From the NCBI GenBank assembly GCA_017615445.1, contig JAGAAD010000030.1, positions 1-10,361 on the forward strand: a stretch of 10,361 bases of DNA, given 5' to 3'. The notes below the pieces were generated by a model that did not search any database, had not been told where the DNA came from, and saw only the letters and a list, made by a program, of their open reading frames with translations. Positions 5,161-10,361 of this stretch are shown in pieces. The DNA is from Bacteroidales bacterium. Its GTDB lineage: Bacteria; Bacteroidota; Bacteroidia; Bacteroidales; UBA932. A program made the translations under genes and the position numbers. The stretch's first letter is position 1, and each line of letters opens with the position of its first letter.

Positions 5161-8100
5161 ATGAAACGATTTGACCTGTTTATATGCCTCTGCCTTGCCT
5201 TATGTTGTTTCGTAGCACCGGCAAAGGAAGTCTCCGCCAAGGTGGGAGATCAGTCATTGATTGTCCCGGAGATTTCTTCTTCCCACAAAAATGGTCAAAC
5301 AATCCGAAAGGAATATCCTACCATTGATAGCGTTATCGCCCTCCAAGACTCTTTGGCCAAAAGCAGAACAGCGGGGTTGCAGACGAGAAGCAGTAGGGAT
5401 CTCTCGCTATATGCGGTCGGCTCAATACCTATTTCAGAATCTGTCAGCCCTTCTGGCGCCCGCGTTTACAGGATTCCTATCTCGACAGCCCAGGGATGGG
5501 AACTCACGCCATCTATCTCTCTTGTTTATAACAGTCAGGCAGGCAACAATGTTGCCGGATACGGCTGGGGAATAGGAGGACTATCTTCCATTACCGTGCG
5601 CAACAAAAATCTCTATTATGAGAACATAATATCGGCGGGCCTTTACGACTCCCCTTATGCAAAATATGCCTTGGACGGCATTCCTCTTGTGACTTCAGCC
5701 TATGGCCCCGCCGGATTTGAGCTCAGCACTGCGAAAGGCAACGTCCATGTCAGAAGACATGAAAACTCCCTTGGACAGGTTTTATATTTCACGGCAATTT
5801 ATCCCGATGGCTCTACCGCCCGTTATGGCGCAATAGACAATACCTCACCTCGCAACACTTACCCTATTTCCCTTCTAACGGATAAAGACGGCAATACGAT
5901 AACATTCGAGTACACAATTGTGGACAACGTTGATTACATTTCGTCCATTCATTATGGGAGCACTGCTTCGATATCTTTCAACTACACGACCAGAAGCAAC
6001 GAAGCCCCGTATGGGACCGCCTCTTTCGGCCAGACTGTGTCGTTTCCCAGAAAACTACTTGATTCTATTACGAGTTATGACGGCAATTCTGTGATATGTG
6101 AGTATAGTCTGAATCATCAGTTTCAAGACAGAGTCTCATTACTGAAAGAAATCCGCTGCTGCTCAGCAGGCGAAGAATTGCCCCCTCTCGAATTTTCCTA
6201 TGGAGTAGACGACGAAACGGGGAATAACGTGATTACTAGCTTCAATCAAGTCGTTCAGTATTACTTCGCACAATACTTCAATAAGACAGATGATGTCCCT
6301 CTTCAGTACCATAGAGGGAAACTAATCCCATGCAGTCCGAATGACGGGATAGTTGTTCTCCCAGACAAGAGTAACTACGTCGCAATTGATAGTGCTACGT
6401 ATTGGTTCACAAAATACTATAAATACGGCAGTGACTACAACGCCCAACAACTTATTCTATGTAACAATACCGGGGAGAATTCCTATTCACAAAGTACTAT
6501 TGTTGCCGGAAGCGGCTTTCAACTGATAGAAGCTGTTGATGTGGATGGAGATGGCACCGATGAACTCGTCAAAATCAACAACTCATCGACAACCCAAGAT
6601 GTAACAGATTATACCATTACTGTCTATTCATTCGGCGAAGACTACAACTACACAAGCCGACAGTTCACCGTTTCTGTCAGTGACGGCACACACAACCGAT
6701 TCTTTAAAAGTCCCGCTAAGAGTTACTACCGTTTCGGGAATTTCCGCGGTGACGGCACAACGATGCTGATGATTATGACCCGGGATGCATCAAAGTTTGC
6801 TCTTGTAGATTTGAATGAAGGGACCAAACTCATTGAGACGACACTCTTTACCAATGGGGATGACGAAGAGAACCTTGTGATCGTTGCAGATTTCGAAAAC
6901 GACGGCAAGTCAGACTTATGTCATGTTACAACGACTGGGATGGATGTATACTCTCTTTCTGGCGACTCGAGTAATTCTTTTGGTTTCAGAACCACTTACT
7001 CTGGGGTAACCAAGAGCCAGCTGTATTACGAACCAAATATTAATCATCCCGACCTCCCACAAGAGGCCACCCCCAAAATATATGTTGTAGATATTAATGG
7101 AGATGGATACCCCGACATAGCTTCGGCGCCGTTGGCTTGCACAATAGGAGGCGTGACATTTAGTCAATTCCCCACATGGAATATATCAATCTTTAACGGA
7201 AAGGGGTTTTCCACCGAGAGTAAATCATATTATAATAGAAAAAGGGGCGATATCGTTTATTTCCTTGATGTAGATAGGGATGGTCTTCCTGATATGCTTC
7301 ATCAGAACTATGCAGCCGTATGGTACTACCCGAACTTGAATGCAGAATTCAATTCCCCTATTCCGCCGGCATACATCCCCCTGGACTCCCTCGCCGATGT
7401 GGTTCCCGGAGACTGTTCAATGTTCGGGACCTCGGGCGATGTCATCATAATGTCCGGTCCATGGATGCGTCTGTATGAGCTGAGTCCTAATCATGTCCAA
7501 AGAAGAAGCCTTACACATATTACGGACAGCTTCGGCAACATCCACTCAAACACATATAGCAATAGCGGTTCTTTCGATGGCGCTTATCTTATGGATCCCA
7601 ATCGGACTTACAACTTCTCTTCCGGATTTGTCCGACTACGCGCTCCGTTTCGAGTTTTGTCCAGAGCTTACAATTACGATGCAGATCAACACACCCTGAC
7701 GGACTCTTACTACACATACTGGGATGCCGTCTATCACTCGCGCGGTCTCGGCTTCTGCGGATTTGGAAAAATGTGTGTCATGGATTATATCTCCCGGAAC
7801 TGCGCAACGACAGTTTTTGATCCGCAGAGATTCGGAATTCAGACTTCAGAGACTGTAAGTAAGGGATATTATGACCCTCCTTATTCCACCGTTACCAACA
7901 CCTATGACAACAATACTACCGCCTACGGGAAACTCAACCCACGGCTGATTCAGAGCGTGGCGGCAGACTCTCTATACGGAATCACGACTACGACCAGTTA
8001 TACCTACGGTGACTACGACCTGCCCATGTCAATTATTGTCAGTCGCCCGTCAGGATCTGGCCCTGCCTTTACCGAGGGGACGCACATGACATACCAAAAC

Positions 8101-10361
8101 ACGGTGACTCCCACAAAGTACATACTAGGGCTAGTCACGGAAGAAATCCTCACTAGAGAAACTGACGGTGATGCGACGTCCTCGTGGCTGGGTAAGACGA
8201 TTAACACCTATGACAATAGCGGAAGGCTGTTGACTTCTGCTGACTATATCGGAAAACGGCAAGTCACGCAGATCCCCATCAATCTGAGAGACAGCATTAC
8301 CCGCTCTGGCATTTCTCCATTCATTGACGTAGTACATCTAGTTTCTTCAACCCGCCTCACCTACAATTCCCACGGCAACATCACCTCTGAGAAGACCGCG
8401 CCATACGGAGCGACCACATTTACCGGAGACACCTTGGTCTATGATGCGAACGGACGATATCTGCTGAGCAAGACCGATGCCCTCGGACATACTACTACCT
8501 ACTCGAACTATAACAAGTTCGGCAAGCCGACAACGGTCACCGACTACCGCAACAGATCAACGACCTATACCTACGACAGCTGGGGCAACCTGACGCAAGT
8601 CTCCCATCCGGACGGAGGCGTCGAGCAGATGACCACCGCCTGGGGCGGGGACGGGCTCTACACCGTAACCCATACCGCTACCGGAAGCCCGGAGACCATC
8701 ACCCATTACGACGCCTTGGGCCGCGAGATCAAGAGCGGAGTAAAGCGCTTCGACGGAGTGTGGCAGTTCACCAACAAGGAGTATGACTCTAAGGGAAGGC
8801 TCAGCCGCGTATCGTTACCCTATAGGGCAACAACCGGTGTGACAGGGCCTTCGTACTGGAACACCTACCACTATGACATCTACGACAGGCCGGACTCCCT
8901 GTGCGAAGCCTCCGGTCGCAGGACGAGGTGGTCCTACAACGGAACGAGCACGACTACAATAAAGGACGGCATCTCCATCACAAGGACTACTGACGCGATG
9001 GGCCGCGTCGTCAGCACATCAGATAGCGGAGGAACGGTTACCTACACTCTTCGTGATGACGGACAGCCCTCTTCCATCACCGCACCAGGAAATGTCGTCA
9101 CCACCTTTACCTATGATGCTTACGGCCGCCGTACGCAGATGGTCGACCCCAGCCTCGGCACGGAGTCCGACTCCTACACGTGGAACGCCGACGGCTCGTC
9201 CGTGTTCACGCACATCAACCGGAACGGGACGGTGGCGACATCAAAGGACCGGTTCGGCCGTGTCACCTATGTCTCACGCGCTGGAGAGTTCAACACCACC
9301 TACACATACGACACATATGGCAGGCTGAGCAATGTATCTTCCACGAACGGTACGGGCAAGGAGTACACGTACGACGCGTATGACCGGGTGGCGACCTTTA
9401 AGGAGACGGTTCCAAACAATAAATGGTTGCAGAAGACTTACACCTACTCCACCGGCAGCGTCCTCTCAAGCATAGCATACACAAGCCAGTCCGGATACAT
9501 CACCACCGAGACCTACACCTATGCCAACGGCCATAACACCGGAATTACCCTCCCGAACAACAAGACCGTCTGGAGCCTCGTCTCCGAAAACGACCTCGGT
9601 CAGCCCACGGAAATCACTACCGGGCAGCAGACCCGCGAGTACGGCTTCACCGCCTTCGGACTCCCGACATACAGAAGAATAGAAGGAGGCTACATCCAGA
9701 ACTTCACCTACCAGTTCGATCCCGCAACCGGTAACCTTCTCGGCCGCGGCGGATATCTTGGCTCTGCCGAGACCTTCGGTTACGATAATCTCAACCGCCT
9801 GACAAGTATCACCAAGGGCAACACCACCCGCCAGATCGTCTATCAGGACAACGGCAATATCACCTCCATCGACGGCGTGGGAACCCTCATCTATGGCGGA
9901 GGCCCAGGCGTCAGCCCTTACGAAGTCACGGGTCTAACCCCCGAGTCCGGCCAGCCCTCCTACCGTCAGAGGACCGTCACCTACAACTCCTTCGACCGCC
10001 CGGCGTACGTGGTCGAGAACACGATGGACTATCCGGAGGCGCACTTCACGTATAACGCCGACGGCGAAAGGGTGTTTGCTGACATAGAGTACATCGATGG
10101 GCATCTGCATACCCAGTACTATATCGGGGGACGTTACGAGTACGACAACCCCTACGGCACGGCAACGGAACGGCTCTACCTCGGAGGCGACGCCTACTCC
10201 GCCCCTATGGTATATCAAAAGTCCGGCAACGGATCCTGGACCCTTTACAACATCGGCCGCGACTACCTCGGCAGTATAACCAGCATCTCCGACGAAAGTG
10301 ACGGCATCATCGCGGTCTACCGCTACGATCCATGGGGACGCCTTGTGGATTTCAATGGCAC
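5161..10361 (+). CDS. Secreted SpvB/TcB-like RHS-repeat protein, polymorphic toxin candidate (3' partial)
   Basis: The frame is open from ATG 5161 to the window edge, 1733 codons plus two bases, with no stop (checked by translating every line). Residues 1-26 form a Sec signal peptide (basic MKRF, hydrophobic core, likely cut after VSA). Residues 87-145 match the SpvB N-terminal pattern: YRIPISTAQGWELTPSISL, then YNSQAGNNVAGYGWGIGG (123-140). DKDGNTITFEY (241-251) is the usual SpvB continuation. Five Asp-rich FG-GAP/VCBS-like loops occupy 460-711. RGLGFCGFGKM (861-871) resembles the TcdB middle/C-terminal segment. YD repeats run from about 1067 to 1680, and residues 1701-1733 (DYLGSITSIS, then YRYDPWGRL) begin the RHS-associated core. 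In Tc toxins and RHS proteins this arrangement builds a shell that encloses a C-terminal toxic domain. That tip, the autocleavage site and any immunity gene would be further right. The Sec signal is unlike classical TcB/TcC, so export to the surface or medium is inferred. A non-toxic adhesin or wall-associated protein remains possible. Confidence 0.88.
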   Translation, partial: MKRFDLFICLCLALCCFVAPAKEVSAKVGDQSLIVPEISSSHKNGQTIRKEYPTIDSVIALQDSLAKSRTAGLQTRSSRDLSLYAVGSIPISESVSPSGARVYRIPISTAQGWELTPSISLVYNSQAGNNVAGYGWGIGGLSSITVRNKNLYYENIISAGLYDSPYAKYALDGIPLVTSAYGPAGFELSTAKGNVHVRRHENSLGQVLYFTAIYPDGSTARYGAIDNTSPRNTYPISLLTDKDGNTITFEYTIVDNVDYISSIHYGSTASISFNYTTRSNEAPYGTASFGQTVSFPRKLLDSITSYDGNSVICEYSLNHQFQDRVSLLKEIRCCSAGEELPPLEFSYGVDDETGNNVITSFNQVVQYYFAQYFNKTDDVPLQYHRGKLIPCSPNDGIVVLPDKSNYVAIDSATYWFTKYYKYGSDYNAQQLILCNNTGENSYSQSTIVAGSGFQLIEAVDVDGDGTDELVKINNSSTTQDVTDYTITVYSFGEDYNYTSRQFTVSVSDGTHNRFFKSPAKSYYRFGNFRGDGTTMLMIMTRDASKFALVDLNEGTKLIETTLFTNGDDEENLVIVADFENDGKSDLCHVTTTGMDVYSLSGDSSNSFGFRTTYSGVTKSQLYYEPNINHPDLPQEATPKIYVVDINGDGYPDIASAPLACTIGGVTFSQFPTWNISIFNGKGFSTESKSYYNRKRGDIVYFLDVDRDGLPDMLHQNYAAVWYYPNLNAEFNSPIPPAYIPLDSLADVVPGDCSMFGTSGDVIIMSGPWMRLYELSPNHVQRRSLTHITDSFGNIHSNTYSNSGSFDGAYLMDPNRTYNFSSGFVRLRAPFRVLSRAYNYDADQHTLTDSYYTYWDAVYHSRGLGFCGFGKMCVMDYISRNCATTVFDPQRFGIQTSETVSKGYYDPPYSTVTNTYDNNTTAYGKLNPRLIQSVAADSLYGITTTTSYTYGDYDLPMSIIVSRPSGSGPAFTEGTHMTYQNTVTPTKYILGLVTEEILTRETDGDATSSWLGKTINTYDNSGRLLTSADYIGKRQVTQIPINLRDSITRSGISPFIDVVHLVSSTRLTYNSHGNITSEKTAPYGATTFTGDTLVYDANGRYLLSKTDALGHTTTYSNYNKFGKPTTVTDYRNRSTTYTYDSWGNLTQVSHPDGGVEQMTTAWGGDGLYTVTHTATGSPETITHYDALGREIKSGVKRFDGVWQFTNKEYDSKGRLSRVSLPYRATTGVTGPSYWNTYHYDIYDRPDSLCEASGRRTRWSYNGTSTTTIKDGISITRTTDAMGRVVSTSDSGGTVTYTLRDDGQPSSITAPGNVVTTFTYDAYGRRTQMVDPSLGTESDSYTWNADGSSVFTHINRNGTVATSKDRFGRVTYVSRAGEFNTTYTYDTYGRLSNVSSTNGTGKEYTYDAYDRVATFKETVPNNKWLQKTYTYSTGSVLSSIAYTSQSGYITTETYTYANGHNTGITLPNNKTVWSLVSENDLGQPTEITTGQQTREYGFTAFGLPTYRRIEGGYIQNFTYQFDPATGNLLGRGGYLGSAETFGYDNLNRLTSITKGNTTRQIVYQDNGNITSIDGVGTLIYGGGPGVSPYEVTGLTPESGQPSYRQRTVTYNSFDRPAYVVENTMDYPEAHFTYNADGERVFADIEYIDGHLHTQYYIGGRYEYDNPYGTATERLYLGGDAYSAPMVYQKSGNGSWTLYNIGRDYLGSITSISDESDGIIAVYRYDPWGRLVDFNG
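6538..7293 (+). repeat. Five FG-GAP/VCBS-like Asp-rich loops within the RHS protein
   Basis: Loops at protein residues 460 (DVDGDGTDE), 527 (NFRGDGTTM), 577 (DFENDGKSD), 644 (DINGDGYPD) and 703 (DVDRDGLPD) are spaced about 50-67 residues apart. Four of the five keep the DxDxDG-like calcium-binding spacing; the one at 527 is degenerate. In SpvB/TcB proteins such loops belong to a beta-propeller that forms the base of the toxin shell. Confidence 0.75.
8353..10200 (+). repeat. Tandem YD (RHS) repeats
   Basis: About 20 copies of the pattern YxYDxxGRLxxVxxxxG are readable, for example LTYNSHGNITSEKTAPYG, TYTYDSWGNLTQVSHPDG, FTYDAYGRRTQMVDPSLG, YTYDTYGRLSNVSSTNG and FGYDNLNRLTSITKGN. Several copies are degenerate (YTYSTGSVLSS, YGFTAFGLPTY). 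The similarity is at protein level, and no long exact DNA repeat was seen. In known RHS proteins these strands wind into the hollow cocoon. The stretch is GC-richer than the first half of the gene. Confidence 0.85.

Noticed and set aside
5161..5250. Lipobox in the RHS protein signal (LALCC)
   Set aside because: The residue before the cysteine is Leu, not Gly/Ala/Ser, and the hydrophobic core continues past it, so signal peptidase I cleavage is more likely.
5261..5575. Plus-strand 104-codon frame inside the start of the RHS gene
   Set aside because: It overlaps the SpvB-like region in another frame, where the main frame shows conserved motifs without interruption.
1..10361. CRISPR arrays, tRNA or rRNA genes, insertion sequences
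   Set aside because: No regularly spaced repeats, cloverleaf-like segments, transposase motifs or terminal inverted repeats were seen. The YD repeats are protein-level only.

Overview
The window looks like a chromosomal segment of a Bacteroidales bacterium. The grounds are three Sec lipoproteins with A-rich, Shine-Dalgarno-poor leaders, intergenic boxes matching the Bacteroidetes promoter pattern (TTTG/TTG about 20 bp upstream of TAnnTTTG), and protein families typical of gut Bacteroidota. The left third is GC-rich (40 of 60 bases in the line starting at 781, hand-counted), so a moderately high-GC lineage such as an Alistipes relative or an uncultured Bacteroidales family is plausible. The genus cannot be read from the sequence.

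Left block (1-4153, all + strand): the last 22 codons of an upstream gene, then three tightly packed lipoprotein genes. The first (88-1593) has an N-terminal Ig-like/DUF5018-like domain and many cysteines. The other two (1568-2749 and 2756-4153) are divergent paralogs with a TIM-barrel, glycosidase-like fold of the GHL10/COG1649 type, sharing a DGF-x-LDYCR motif and a GQNW motif. Gene gaps are 18 bp, a 26-bp overlap and 6 bp, so this is one operon whose promoter lies upstream of the window. The set resembles the accessory end of a polysaccharide- or glycan-utilisation locus, but no SusC/SusD pair is visible to prove it.

Middle block (4177-5041, - strand): a two-gene cassette, toxin first, that reads as a HigBA-like toxin-antitoxin pair: a 186-aa putative toxin followed 10 bp later by a 97-aa XRE-type HTH antitoxin. 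It converges on the lipoprotein operon. It diverges from the gene to its right across a 119-bp AT-rich control region holding a good minus-strand promoter and several inverted repeats that could be antitoxin operators.

Right block (5161 to the window end, + strand): one open frame of at least 1733 codons with no stop. It encodes a secreted giant with a Sec signal peptide, a SpvB-like N-terminal domain, five FG-GAP/VCBS-like Asp-rich loops, a TcdB-middle-like segment, about 20 YD (RHS) repeats and the beginning of the RHS-associated core. This is the layout of a TcB-TcC-like or RHS polymorphic toxin. The variable C-terminal tip and any immunity gene lie beyond the window. Base composition rises strongly from the N-terminal half to the YD-repeat half, suggesting a mosaic history.
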